Origin: Clostridia bacterium
GTDB lineage: Bacteria > Bacillota > Clostridia > Oscillospirales > Acutalibacteraceae
Direction: 5' to 3'
Assembly: GCA_017449935.1 (NCBI GenBank)
Contig: JAFSYP010000074.1
Coordinates: 62,001-126,000 of the forward strand
DNA length: 64,000 nt
The position numbers and the translations under genes are program-made. The first letter of the stretch is position 1. Each line of letters begins with the position of its first letter. A model generated the notes under the pieces. The model made no database searches. It saw only the letters and a list, made by a program, of their open reading frames with translations, and had not been told where the DNA came from. Below are positions 15,217 through 23,969 of this stretch, piece after piece.

Positions 15217-17466
15217 ATGGGACAGATATTTATCAGTTATAAAGCGCAGGAAAGACAAAAGGCTTTGCGGATCAAGCAGTCGATCGAAGCCGCGGGCTTT
15301 TCCTGCTGGATGGCGCCGCTCTCCATTCCCGGCGGATCGAGCTACGCCGCGGAGATCGAAAACGCGATCCGGAACTGTAATACGCTGGTTCTGGTGTTCT
15401 CCGAAGCGGCGATGGGATCGAAATGGGTCGAAAAAGAGGTCGACCGTGCAATCAACCAGAACAAATTGATCCTGCCGTTCCGCCTGGAAGATTTTCCGCT
15501 GAATTCGGCGTTCAGCTATTATCTGACAAACGTCCAGTTCTATGAAGCGTATCTGGATTACGACGAGGCGCTTTCGATGCTCATTTCGCGTATCCGGGAG
15601 AATTCCGAGCCGGATCTGCCGATCCGACCGGACCCGCCGACAGACGCGCCGTCCGCGCCCGCAGAGATCCCGGCGCAGGACGAGCAGCCGGACGGATCGG
15701 ACAAGTCCGCGGTGCAGGACGAGCAGCCGGACGGATCGGAAAAAGCCGCAGATCCGAACGACGGCCTCCCCCTTACGCCGTCTTCCGTATTGCCGAAGGA
15801 ACCGAAGCGGCCGAAGGAACCAAAGCGGCCGAAGGAACCAAAGCGGCCGAAGGAACCAAAGCAGCCGAAGGAACCAAAGCAGCCGAAGGAACCGAAAAGC
15901 GGCTCCGGCGAGGGCAAAAAGAAGCGTAAAAAGATCCTGTGGATCGTCGGCGGAGTTTTTCTTGCATTGGCGACTCTTTTTGTTATTCTTGTTATTGTTT
16001 TCACCATGCCGCCCAGAGTTGAGATCGCGGGGGAAAAAGTCCGCGTGGACACATACGGGTTGACCATTTCCGATCGTGAATTATCTGATCTGGATATCAA
16101 AAAAATCAACAAGCTGAAGAACCTCCAGCGCATTAGTCTTGTGAGCTGCGGGCTGGACGACCAGGAGGTCGGCAGGCTCAACGTGTTCCGGGCGGATTAC
16201 GAATCCGGCGTCCATCTCTGTGAGGTCGATCTGAGCGGAAACAAAAAGATCACCGGCCTCGGGTTCCTGCAGAATGTGGAATACCTGGACACTCTGAATA
16301 TTTCCGATACCGGCGTCACAGGCTTCGACGGATTCAACAGCCGCTTTGCGGCGGAACGCAGCGACGCAGAAGTGACTTTGCTCGCTGACGGATGTCCGAT
16401 TGTCGATTTCAACGGACTGCAGTTCGAGTCCGGCGAGCAGTTCTACTTTTCCTTCAACCGCTGCGGCATCGACGACACGCGTGCGGCGGCGCTCGGCAGA
16501 CAGCTTGAAAAGATTCGTACCGTTCGGTACGTGGAGGTCGCAGGAAATCCCGTGATCACCGATCTGTCTTTCCTCAAGAGCTGCGACGCGTTGATTGCGT
16601 TGAATGTGTCCGGAACCGGAATTCAGAGCTTCGACGGACTGGAGCAGTGCATCTATCTGGACACGCTGAATGCGCACGACTGCAAGATCTCTTCGCTCAG
16701 GGGACTTGAAAACACGACGGTCCTGCATATGGTGATCCTCAGCAACAATCAGTTGACCGGCGGCGCGATCTCCGTTTTGAAGCAGTCTGCCGGGACGATC
16801 GAATATCTGCTGCTGGACGGCAATCGGCTCGGGCTCGGCGACGAAGCGTCTGAGACATTTGCGAAGACGATCCTGACGATGAACAAACTTGTGATGCTGG
16901 ATCTGAGCGGCAACAATCTTTCGGACGCGTCGTTCCTGGAGGGGAAGACAATGCTCCAGTGGCTGCGGTTGAGCCGCAACAAACTGACCGCGGCAGAGTG
17001 GATCAAGGATATGCCGAATCTGAAGTATCTCGATCTTTCCGAAAACTGTTTGACGTCCTTTGATTTCGCGTCCCTGTCCGCGAGAATAAATGATCTGGAT
17101 CTGAGCAACAACAACGCGCCCTTTGATGAGATACAGTTGGGAAAGAGAGATCTGGATAGTCTGGACGTCCACGGCAATACCTACAAAACGGTCGGCAGCT
17201 CCAGCTGTATCGACGATCTGACGCTGGATTATATCGAAGGCGTGGAGTACCAAGCACTCAAAGACACGACGGCCTTGTACAAGTTGAAGATGACGAACTG
17301 CCCGCTGAAAAAACGCGTTGAGATGTCCGGCATTTTCTCCTCAAAAATCGAGTACATTACCGAAGAGGACTGCGACGGCGTCGTTTCCGAAAAGATCAAA
17401 GAGAGCGGAAAAAAGATACTTCCGGCTTTCGGATTTGAGTTCAATCACAGACCGATGGATGTATGA
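15217..17466 (+). CDS. TIR-TM-LRR protein with Toll-like topology
   Basis: This 749-residue protein begins with a TIR domain (residues 1-130): GQIFISYKAQER at the first strand, a WMAP loop, and SKWVEKEV, where Glu74 is at the position of the NADase catalytic Glu. A Pro/Lys/Glu spacer follows, with six PKEPKR/Q hexads at 193-227. Next are a basic stop (KKKRKK), one membrane segment (241-264), then about 480 residues of leucine-rich repeats with LxxLDLSxNxL units. Basic residues on the TIR side predict TIR inside and LRR outside, like a Toll-like receptor read from the other end. It lies in an operon with a RyR/RCK protein and a secreted protease. Confidence 0.88.
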   Translation: MGQIFISYKAQERQKALRIKQSIEAAGFSCWMAPLSIPGGSSYAAEIENAIRNCNTLVLVFSEAAMGSKWVEKEVDRAINQNKLILPFRLEDFPLNSAFSYYLTNVQFYEAYLDYDEALSMLISRIRENSEPDLPIRPDPPTDAPSAPAEIPAQDEQPDGSDKSAVQDEQPDGSEKAADPNDGLPLTPSSVLPKEPKRPKEPKRPKEPKRPKEPKQPKEPKQPKEPKSGSGEGKKKRKKILWIVGGVFLALATLFVILVIVFTMPPRVEIAGEKVRVDTYGLTISDRELSDLDIKKINKLKNLQRISLVSCGLDDQEVGRLNVFRADYESGVHLCEVDLSGNKKITGLGFLQNVEYLDTLNISDTGVTGFDGFNSRFAAERSDAEVTLLADGCPIVDFNGLQFESGEQFYFSFNRCGIDDTRAAALGRQLEKIRTVRYVEVAGNPVITDLSFLKSCDALIALNVSGTGIQSFDGLEQCIYLDTLNAHDCKISSLRGLENTTVLHMVILSNNQLTGGAISVLKQSAGTIEYLLLDGNRLGLGDEASETFAKTILTMNKLVMLDLSGNNLSDASFLEGKTMLQWLRLSRNKLTAAEWIKDMPNLKYLDLSENCLTSFDFASLSARINDLDLSNNNAPFDEIQLGKRDLDSLDVHGNTYKTVGSSSCIDDLTLDYIEGVEYQALKDTTALYKLKMTNCPLKKRVEMSGIFSSKIEYITEEDCDGVVSEKIKESGKKILPAFGFEFNHRPMDV

Positions 17467-17543
17467 TTTCATCCGTAAACAGAGAAACAAGCTGCCTTGC
17501 CGCTGATACAGCGGAGAGAATAAAAAAGTAAGGAGAAAGAGTT

Positions 17544-18179
17544 ATGAAAATTATCCGTAAGATCCTCCCGGCATTATTCATCCTTCTGTTTGTGCTTGCG
17601 TCGTCTTCGTGCGGCAAGTCGGACGTCCGGCCGTCGACGACGGCCGCGGAAAAGCGCGTCGCGGCAACGCAGCAGGCAGAGGCTTCCGAAACGCCGCAGT
17701 CGTCCGAAGAAGTTAATTCGTTCGACTGCTACAAGGAAACGATCGAGAGCTACGGTCAAAAACGTGTCGACAGTATGGCGTCGTTGGGATATAATATCGG
17801 AATGCCCGAATACGATTATGCGGTCCGCGACGTCAACGGCGACAGCGTGGACGAGTTGGTCATCTTCGAGGTCATGGAAGAGATGGACAGCGGCAACGGC
17901 ATGATCGGCGCGATCTATACGCTCGACGGCGATCAGCCGGTGGAGCTGTATTTTAAAGGCAGACACGGAAGCTACACCATAACCGCCGACGGCTACTTCG
18001 TCTACCATTATCATAATCTGACGCTTGAAAAGCTCGTTGGCGCCGAGCTCGTGGAAGTGGCGCAGAGCACGCGCATAACCGGAGACAACGACAGTGAGAT
18101 CGAGGCGTTTTTCAGAGCCAACGGCGTCTCCACTGCCGAAATGGTGTTCGATTACACGCCCTATGTAAACGCCGGATAA
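17544..18179 (+). CDS. Lipoprotein with EF-hand-like segment, unknown
   Basis: This 211-residue protein has a lipoprotein signal peptide with lipobox ASSSC, then a Ser/Thr/Ala/Glu-rich tether. The folded part holds RDVNGDSVDELVIFEV, an Asp-x-Asn-x-Asp loop of the type found in clostridial lipoproteins that describe calculated VCBS/EF-hand-like beta modules. The start has AAGGAG upstream. It is last in the five-gene operon, 77 bp after the TIR-LRR gene, and a clear terminator follows. It may be a surface ligand or partner for the extracellular LRRs of its neighbour, but that is only suggested by position. Confidence 0.8.
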   Translation: MKIIRKILPALFILLFVLASSSCGKSDVRPSTTAAEKRVAATQQAEASETPQSSEEVNSFDCYKETIESYGQKRVDSMASLGYNIGMPEYDYAVRDVNGDSVDELVIFEVMEEMDSGNGMIGAIYTLDGDQPVELYFKGRHGSYTITADGYFVYHYHNLTLEKLVGAELVEVAQSTRITGDNDSEIEAFFRANGVSTAEMVFDYTPYVNAG

Positions 18180-18195
18180 AACAGATCAAAAAAAG

Positions 18196-18234
18196 AGCCG
18201 AGACTCATCGAAACGGTGAGCCTCGGCTTTTTCA
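18196..18234 (+). terminator. Rho-independent terminator of the TIR operon
   Basis: The stem AGCCGAG (18196-18202) / CTCGGCT (18222-18228), with an inner CTCA/TGAG pairing, is followed by TTTTT. Since the complementary side has AAAAAAA, it may also serve the convergent gene ending at 18243. Confidence 0.85.
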
Positions 18235-18242
18235 ATCTTCGG

Positions 18243-19367
18243 TCATGCCGAACTGTACGCCCGCACGAAATCGCGGGCCTTTTGCCAATGCAGGGCGCGG
18301 TCGTCGTCCGTATTGCCGCTGAACGCGCGCACGGAGGCAAGACCGGCATTCGTCAGCCGCAGGCAAAAATGTACGTTGAGCAGCTGCAGGGCGGTCTTTG
18401 CAAAACGCAGCTTGGCGGGCTTTTCCGAATAGAGCATCCCGTGCAGCCGTTCGAGCGTTCGTCCGGCGGACGTGTCGTGCGTAAAGATCCGTTCCGGCAT
18501 CCCGTCGACCGCTCTGCCGGAGATCTGTACGAACGAATGCGCGGACTTTGCGCTGCCGCAGGTGAACAGACCGGCAAAGAAAGTAAAACGGAATATGTAT
18601 CCGTAGTCCTCGTCGTTCATGCGGAAATTGTGCAGATTTGTCCCGACGCTGCCGTCCGCGTCGAGCAGCTCGATCGTCAGCACGCCGCTTTCGGCGTCAT
18701 ACGCGGCAGGGCGTGCGCTGATCGTAAAGAACACGTCGTCCGCGCCGTACCCGTATTTGCAGTCGATCGCGATCTCGCCGTCCGGATTTACCGCATCATA
18801 AAACGACGCGAGCGCGGGATCGAGCGTCATGCGCATCGTGCTGACGGTTTCGCCCTCGGCCCGGACGACGGCGAAATCCTCGAACGCCGGCAGGCCGACC
18901 GTATTCGGCCGCAGTCCGTACGCCGCCGGAGGCGTATTGCGATAGTATTCTTTCGCGGAGAAAGCGTAAAAGGGTACGTCGTCGAACAGATCGCCCTTCG
19001 GCGAAAACAGCACGTAATCGCCCGGGTCGACAGGCGCCTCGGCGCCGGGATAATCCGCGAGGACGGCCAAACCGGACTTTTCTTCGGAGAACTCAAAATT
19101 TGCGATGCGGTCATAATTCCACGTTTCGATCGCCGTCTGCGGCTCGTCGTAGATGCGGCAGAGATACAGCGTGCCGTTTGCGAGTGTATCTTCGTCGCGC
19201 ACCATCGTCGACAGGTCGATTTCTTCGAGCCGGCGGCCGCCGTAAAACCGAACCTCTCCGATCTGCGTATAAGCGTTTCCCGGCGAAGCGTCGGCGCATA
19301 CCGCGAGTGGACACAGACACAGGCACACGCAAAGCAGCGCGGCCAGGTTTTTTTTGAAATATCGCAT
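18243..19367 (-). CDS. Secreted protein of unknown function
   Basis: This 374-residue protein starts with a signal peptide (ALLCVCLCLCPLAVCADA) after MRYFKKN, so it is exported. The mature part looks like a mixed beta protein and matches no family I recognise. Features are an Asp/Glu-rich character, a central DCKYGYGADDVFFTISARP stretch, and a C-terminal helical WQKARDFVRAYSS. GGGGCGG lies upstream of the ATG. It follows the SGNH hydrolase gene on the same strand with a 158-bp gap that holds a GGGCGGCA/TGCCGCCC hairpin (19447-19468), so it may have its own promoter. Confidence 0.7.
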   Translation of the reverse strand: MRYFKKNLAALLCVCLCLCPLAVCADASPGNAYTQIGEVRFYGGRRLEEIDLSTMVRDEDTLANGTLYLCRIYDEPQTAIETWNYDRIANFEFSEEKSGLAVLADYPGAEAPVDPGDYVLFSPKGDLFDDVPFYAFSAKEYYRNTPPAAYGLRPNTVGLPAFEDFAVVRAEGETVSTMRMTLDPALASFYDAVNPDGEIAIDCKYGYGADDVFFTISARPAAYDAESGVLTIELLDADGSVGTNLHNFRMNDEDYGYIFRFTFFAGLFTCGSAKSAHSFVQISGRAVDGMPERIFTHDTSAGRTLERLHGMLYSEKPAKLRFAKTALQLLNVHFCLRLTNAGLASVRAFSGNTDDDRALHWQKARDFVRAYSSA

Positions 19368-19446
19368 GATATACCGCCCCTTCCGATGATCTTCGTTTGT
19401 TCTGTCGATCCGCGTCGTCGTTTTCGTGTTTTTATAAACGACAACA

Positions 19447-19468
19447 GGGCGGCAGATTTTTGCCGCCC
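19447..19468 (-). terminator. GC-rich hairpin between SGNH hydrolase and secreted protein genes
   Basis: GGGCGGCA (19447-19454) and TGCCGCCC (19461-19468) form an 8-bp stem with a 6-base loop. No run of T follows closely on the minus strand, so this is at best a weak terminator. It could also be a processing hairpin. Confidence 0.35.
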
Positions 19469-19525
19469 CTACGGTCTTAAATCGTGAAAGTCATTGATAT
19501 ATAACGGGTTTTGCAGGGAGGCGCA

Positions 19526-20953
19526 TCACGCCTTGCTCTTGTTGAACAAGCCGCCGATCTTCTCGAACAGCATACGGAACAGCTTCACCAGAAGGCGCAG
19601 CGGCTTCAGCAAGGCGCCGGCAATATCGTTGTTGCCGTAGATGCGGTAGGCGGTGTAGCCCTCCTTTGCCTTATAGACCAGCTGATATATCTGCACCGAC
19701 ACGGTGCCGTCGCCATTCTTCACACCGATCGTCAGGTTCTTCGCCAGATGGCTGCTGTACGGGATGTTCAGCGTGAAGCCGTCCATGGAATAGTTCTTGA
19801 TCTTTCTGCCGTCGACCAGCACGTAATCCACCCGATCAAAGCGGCCGAGGTCGACCGAGATGCCGGTCTTTTCCGCCTTTTCCGGCAGCAGATCGAGGAT
19901 CTGACGGACCATGTAGTCATAACCGCGCTGCGTGGGATGCGTGCCGGTGAAGGTGTTGTCCTTGAAATCGCCGAGAATCGACCAGTCGTTTTCGGCAGCT
20001 TGCGTTTCCGTGTTGGTGACGTCCGCATACAGGACGTTGTATTCCTTTTCCCACTGACGAAAATACCGGTTCATGCCCGCGGTGATCGCCGTCACGACGG
20101 AGCCGACGGGCGCGAGCGTATCGTCCGTGATCGTCAGCTGATTGACGACGTTGAACGCGCCGACCATCACGACGGTCGCGTCGGGGTTCAGCTCCTGGAT
20201 CTTGTCGAGGAGCATCGGATAGTGCGTTTTCCAATAGTCATAGCCGAATTTCATTTCACTGATCGCGGTCGTCACCAGTTTCTTGATCGCGTCCGTGCTG
20301 CTCAGATCAAACTTGAGTCCGTTGGCGAGCATCCCGCCGTTGCTGATGATGCGGTAGGCGCGGTAGAAAATATCGCACATGCCCAGCTGCACGGTGATAA
20401 GGTCCGCCTTTTCGATCAGCTCGATGATGTTGCCGCACTTGCCGTCGGTCTGCGGATCGTACACGTCGCCTTCGCGCACGCCGTCGAACGAGCCTTCGTA
20501 CCCGAAATACTCCAGCATGTCCTTGTAGTACGCATAGTTCAGCTTGGTGTCCGTGAAGTCGTCCTCGATACCCAGAAGGTCGAGCGTCACGGCCGTCGTC
20601 ATGCCGGGGAACGTGAACGGCCAGTAGGTCGCATTCTGGTCGGCCATGTCCATCGGCGCGGTGCAGCCGACCGCCTGGGCGATCTGATAAGGCACGCAGC
20701 CCTGCACGTTGCGCAGCTCGTACGCGCCGTACTGTCCTTCGCCCTTCGGGAGGTATTCGCCGTCTTTGCCGATGTAGAAGCCTTCTGCGCCGCATCCGCG
20801 GGAAATGCTGTCGCCGATGGCGAGATAGCCGCCCTCTTTGCCGTACTGCCGCACGGTCTTTGCCGTGGCCGCGAAAGCGGCGCTGCCGCAGGATACGGTG
20901 ATCAGAAGGGCGAGAACCAGCGCGAGGATGGATCGGATACGCTTTTTCATCAT
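19526..20953 (-). CDS. Secreted SGNH/GDSL-family hydrolase
   Basis: This 475-residue esterase-like protein has a signal peptide (SILALVLALLITVSCGSAAFA). The nucleophile block I is YLAIGDSISRG, followed by block II/III elements (a Gly and an Asn, in VMVGAFNVV) and a C-terminal block V reading TGTHPTQRGYDYM, where the catalytic His is present but the usual Asp two to three residues before it is replaced by Gly-Thr. A helical tail rich in Leu and Lys ends the protein. GGAGG sits before two consecutive ATGs (20953 and 20950). It lies 18 bp after the GH3-type gene, so the two form an operon. Likely substrates are acyl or acetyl groups on envelope or plant polymers. Confidence 0.85.
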   Translation of the reverse strand: MMKKRIRSILALVLALLITVSCGSAAFAATAKTVRQYGKEGGYLAIGDSISRGCGAEGFYIGKDGEYLPKGEGQYGAYELRNVQGCVPYQIAQAVGCTAPMDMADQNATYWPFTFPGMTTAVTLDLLGIEDDFTDTKLNYAYYKDMLEYFGYEGSFDGVREGDVYDPQTDGKCGNIIELIEKADLITVQLGMCDIFYRAYRIISNGGMLANGLKFDLSSTDAIKKLVTTAISEMKFGYDYWKTHYPMLLDKIQELNPDATVVMVGAFNVVNQLTITDDTLAPVGSVVTAITAGMNRYFRQWEKEYNVLYADVTNTETQAAENDWSILGDFKDNTFTGTHPTQRGYDYMVRQILDLLPEKAEKTGISVDLGRFDRVDYVLVDGRKIKNYSMDGFTLNIPYSSHLAKNLTIGVKNGDGTVSVQIYQLVYKAKEGYTAYRIYGNNDIAGALLKPLRLLVKLFRMLFEKIGGLFNKSKA

Positions 20954-20971
20954 GATGCCTCCTTGTGTTTT

Positions 20972-22648
20972 TTATGAATCTGATAAGCGGCTGAGGAAGA
21001 ACTCCCGCTTTTGCGCGTTGTCCAGTGAGTGCACGGGCTTGATCTGTGCGGCCGAAGCGCCCTGCGCGATGCAGTGCGCCGCCCATGCGTCGTGCGTGCC
21101 GGGCTGCTGCCGCCGCACGACCAGTCTGCCGATAAAGGACTTTTCCCGCTGGCCGGAATAGCGCTTGTTGCAGCGCCCCATGTATTCCTCGATCTCGTCG
21201 ATGCAGTCGTCCCACGGGAGATCGGCGTCCGATTCCACGGCAAGCGCGTACCGGTTCGGCATCACGCTGTCGTCCTGATAAAACAGCCAGTGTTCGACGG
21301 ACACGCCGTGCGCCTGCTCGAACATCTCGATGGTATTGCGCGCGTCCTCGCCGCTGAACTTTTCACCGGCGACGTTGAACAGCTGCCCCTTGCGGTAGAC
21401 AAAGGAGATCAGCGGACATTTGCCGCGGAACCCACGGACCTCGATCACGTCCTTCAGATGGTAGCGGTACAGTCCCGCCTGCGTGGTGATGAGGATCTCG
21501 TATTTCTGCCCGGCCTCGAGCTGATCCAGCGTCAGCGTCCGGCTGCCGTCCTCGCCCGCGGGAATGAACTCGTAAAAACAGCTGTCCGTCAGCAGCTGCA
21601 TATCGGCGTCGTTCAGCCGCCAGCATGCCGCCACCAGACCTTCCGACGCGCCGTAGATGGAATAGTCGAACGCGATTCCTTTGCACAGGGAGCGGACGTA
21701 ATTCGCGGAGGATTTGAACGAGGCGTTGCCGATGCCGCAGATCACGGTCATGTCCGGCCACAGACGGCGGAACAGCGTTTCGTCGAAGCCCTGCTCGAAC
21801 TGCGCGCGCAGATACGCCGCACGCGCGGGCATCGGACGGATGCGCGCCGACAGTGCCTGCCGCACCTCGGGCTTCAGACGGATGCTGTCGCTGATCGTGC
21901 CTTTTTCGATGTCGTCCACGATCACGCGCCAGTTGTTTTTCAGATACGCGATCTGGCTGACGTTGATGCTCAGGAATACCGAGAAGATGAAGGTCGCCTT
22001 TTCGTCGGCCAGCGCAAAACGGTAGATGTTGTAAATGTAATCGCCGTCGTGCAGATCGAACAGCCGCCGCGTCGGCACCGTGAGGATGAACGGATAGAAA
22101 AAGCCGTATTCCCGCGCGCCGATCTCCGCGATGTTGCTGCACGGCATACCGTTCGGCAGCGTTTCGTTCGTGGCGGGCGAGAGGAATACGCCGCGGCCGG
22201 GCCGGTACTTTTTGCCCTGACGGCGCAGCTCCTCGGCGCCCAGCGCCAGCGCACGCGTCCAGGTATAGTTCACATACGCCGTCAGCGACGCCGAGGTCGC
22301 CGGGATGTATTTCGGCACGCCGGAGGAACCGGAGGTGCGCGAAAACCCCAGCAGCTTGGACGCGGTCAGCACGTCTGTCTCGCCGTTTTTCATGCGCTCG
22401 ATGTACGGCGCGAAATCCTCATATTCGCTGACGGGCACGCTGCGCCGGAAATCCTCGAGCGTGCGGATCTCGTCAAAATGGTGCAGCCTGCCGTATTCAG
22501 TATTCCGGTTCTGCTTCAGGATCTTTTTCAACAGCGCCAGATTCGTCTGCATCGGGGCTTTCGACGCGCGCTCGAGCTGCCGCAGACTGCGCTTCCCCTT
22601 CAGGACCATCAGACGCATGGCGATCCCGTTCAACAATTGATGTTCCAT
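20972..22648 (-). CDS. GH3 auxin-responsive-promoter family adenylating enzyme
   Basis: This 558-residue protein belongs to the ANL-related GH3 superfamily of acyl-adenylating enzymes. Plant members join amino acids to hormones, and bacterial members are mostly uncharacterised. The ATP-binding loop is FSRTSGSSGVPKYIP, a second motif is DYSIYGASEGL, and the hinge region is LYRYHLKDVIEV with FVYRKGQLFNVAGEKFSGED. Length and motif order fit the family. It starts MEHQLLNG, preceded by AAGGAT, behind its own promoter at 22726-22754, and leads an operon with the exported SGNH hydrolase. No signal peptide is seen, so it acts in the cytoplasm. Confidence 0.88.
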   Translation of the reverse strand: MEHQLLNGIAMRLMVLKGKRSLRQLERASKAPMQTNLALLKKILKQNRNTEYGRLHHFDEIRTLEDFRRSVPVSEYEDFAPYIERMKNGETDVLTASKLLGFSRTSGSSGVPKYIPATSASLTAYVNYTWTRALALGAEELRRQGKKYRPGRGVFLSPATNETLPNGMPCSNIAEIGAREYGFFYPFILTVPTRRLFDLHDGDYIYNIYRFALADEKATFIFSVFLSINVSQIAYLKNNWRVIVDDIEKGTISDSIRLKPEVRQALSARIRPMPARAAYLRAQFEQGFDETLFRRLWPDMTVICGIGNASFKSSANYVRSLCKGIAFDYSIYGASEGLVAACWRLNDADMQLLTDSCFYEFIPAGEDGSRTLTLDQLEAGQKYEILITTQAGLYRYHLKDVIEVRGFRGKCPLISFVYRKGQLFNVAGEKFSGEDARNTIEMFEQAHGVSVEHWLFYQDDSVMPNRYALAVESDADLPWDDCIDEIEEYMGRCNKRYSGQREKSFIGRLVVRRQQPGTHDAWAAHCIAQGASAAQIKPVHSLDNAQKREFFLSRLSDS

Positions 22649-22725
22649 ATCCTTGACCTGCTTTGCGATAGTTTGATCGTGCGCCGTCCGCCTTTCGCGG
22701 GACGTCCGACCGACTTTATATTTCC

Positions 22726-22754
22726 ATTATATCATCGTTTGCCGTTGAATGCAA
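22726..22754 (-). promoter_or_regulatory. Promoter of the GH3/SGNH operon
   Basis: On the minus strand TTGCAT (22749-22754) and TATAAT (22726-22731) are spaced by 17 bp. It is divergent from the promoter at 22845-22873. Confidence 0.7.
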
Positions 22755-22844
22755 GACAAAAACGACGCGTTCGATCTTTCCGGCGGCGTCGGAACAAAAG
22801 CGGAACAAAGCGGCCGGCGATGCGCTTCCGGCATGCCGGCGGCA

Positions 22845-22873
22845 TTGACAGCGCCGCGGCGCAGTGCTATAAT
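22845..22873 (+). promoter_or_regulatory. Strong promoter with palindromic spacer
   Basis: A consensus TTGACA (22845-22850) and extended TGC-TATAAT (22868-22873) are spaced by 17 bp. The spacer begins with the perfect 12-bp palindrome GCGCCGCGGCGC (22851-22862), a possible repressor site. It serves the GDPD-GH16-hydrolase operon. Confidence 0.8.
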
Positions 22874-22910
22874 AATACAGTAAATTTCATCCGGAAAGGA
22901 AGTATGCATC

Positions 22911-23969
22911 GTGACTGCGATTTTGGCGTCGGTGCGCAGGAGTCTTCGCCGCCTTTTGCTGCCGGGGTTTTTGATTTTTTTGCTGACTGTCGCGTTCGAG
23001 CCGCTGCCGCGGACGGCGCCGACCGTGCGAAATCATGACACCGGCCAGTGCTTTTTGCCGGATTACGGCCATACGCTCGTCGCCGCGCACCGCGCCGGAA
23101 AGGGCGCCGCGCCGGAAAACACTATGATGTCTGTGCGCAGCTGCCTGGAGAGCGCGGAGCAGCCGGACATCATCGAGACTGATCTGCAGATCACGAAGGA
23201 CGGCGAGCTGGTGCTGTTCCACGACCTGTATCTGGACGAAAAAACCGATTCGGTCGAGGCGTTCGGCCGCAAACACGTTACGACGTTTTCCAAAACGTAT
23301 GACGAGCTGCGCACGCTGAATATGGGCGAGTTCTTTGCCGTGGCGGGCCCGGACGGCGAGAAAAACGTCTATCCTTATGCCGGCCTGCGCGGCGACGCGA
23401 TCCCGGACGATCTGCGTATCATAAAGATCGCGGACGTGTTCGATTATGTGGAAGCGCAGTCGCCCGGCAGATACCGCTATACGGTCGAGATCAAATACCC
23501 GTTCCCGTGGGCGCCGAAGATGATCGACAAGCTGTACGGCATCCTGCACGAGCGGCAGCTGGAGGACCGCGTGATCGTCGCGAGCTACTGGCCGGATGTG
23601 AGCAACTATATCGACCTGCGCTATGCAGGCAAGATGCTTCGCTCGGCGAACCCGCTGGAGATATTCGAGTTTTACGGCTGCTTCAAGCGTGGGACGGATC
23701 TGTCCGGCGAAAAGATCCCCTTCTGTGCGCTGCAGATGCCGTACTACTGGCGGCACGGCGAAAAACTGACGTTCGCCAACCTCGGCACGACTGAGTTTAT
23801 GGATTACGCACACCGATACGGTATTTCCGTGCAGTACTTCACGCTCAGCCGTCGGGAGGATATTCAGGATCTTATCCGCGGCGGCGCCGACGTTTTAATG
23901 ACCGATCACCCGGAACGGGTCTTTTCCGTGCTGTCAAGCATTGAATTATTTGAGGAGGAAGTATCATGA
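22911..23969 (+). CDS. Membrane-anchored glycerophosphodiester phosphodiesterase
   Basis: This 352-residue GDPD enzyme cleaves glycerophosphodiesters. The catalytic signature is complete: AAHRAGKGAAPENT, IIETDLQITKDGELVLFHD, and a late VEIKYPF with the second-half Glu/Lys. A hydrophobic segment (residues 16-30) without a clear cleavage site suggests membrane anchoring with the enzyme outside, where lipoteichoic acid or lipid headgroups are likely substrates. The GTG start has GGAAAGGAAG upstream. The stop overlaps the next start by 4 bp. Confidence 0.92.
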   Translation: MTAILASVRRSLRRLLLPGFLIFLLTVAFEPLPRTAPTVRNHDTGQCFLPDYGHTLVAAHRAGKGAAPENTMMSVRSCLESAEQPDIIETDLQITKDGELVLFHDLYLDEKTDSVEAFGRKHVTTFSKTYDELRTLNMGEFFAVAGPDGEKNVYPYAGLRGDAIPDDLRIIKIADVFDYVEAQSPGRYRYTVEIKYPFPWAPKMIDKLYGILHERQLEDRVIVASYWPDVSNYIDLRYAGKMLRSANPLEIFEFYGCFKRGTDLSGEKIPFCALQMPYYWRHGEKLTFANLGTTEFMDYAHRYGISVQYFTLSRREDIQDLIRGGADVLMTDHPERVFSVLSSIELFEEEVS

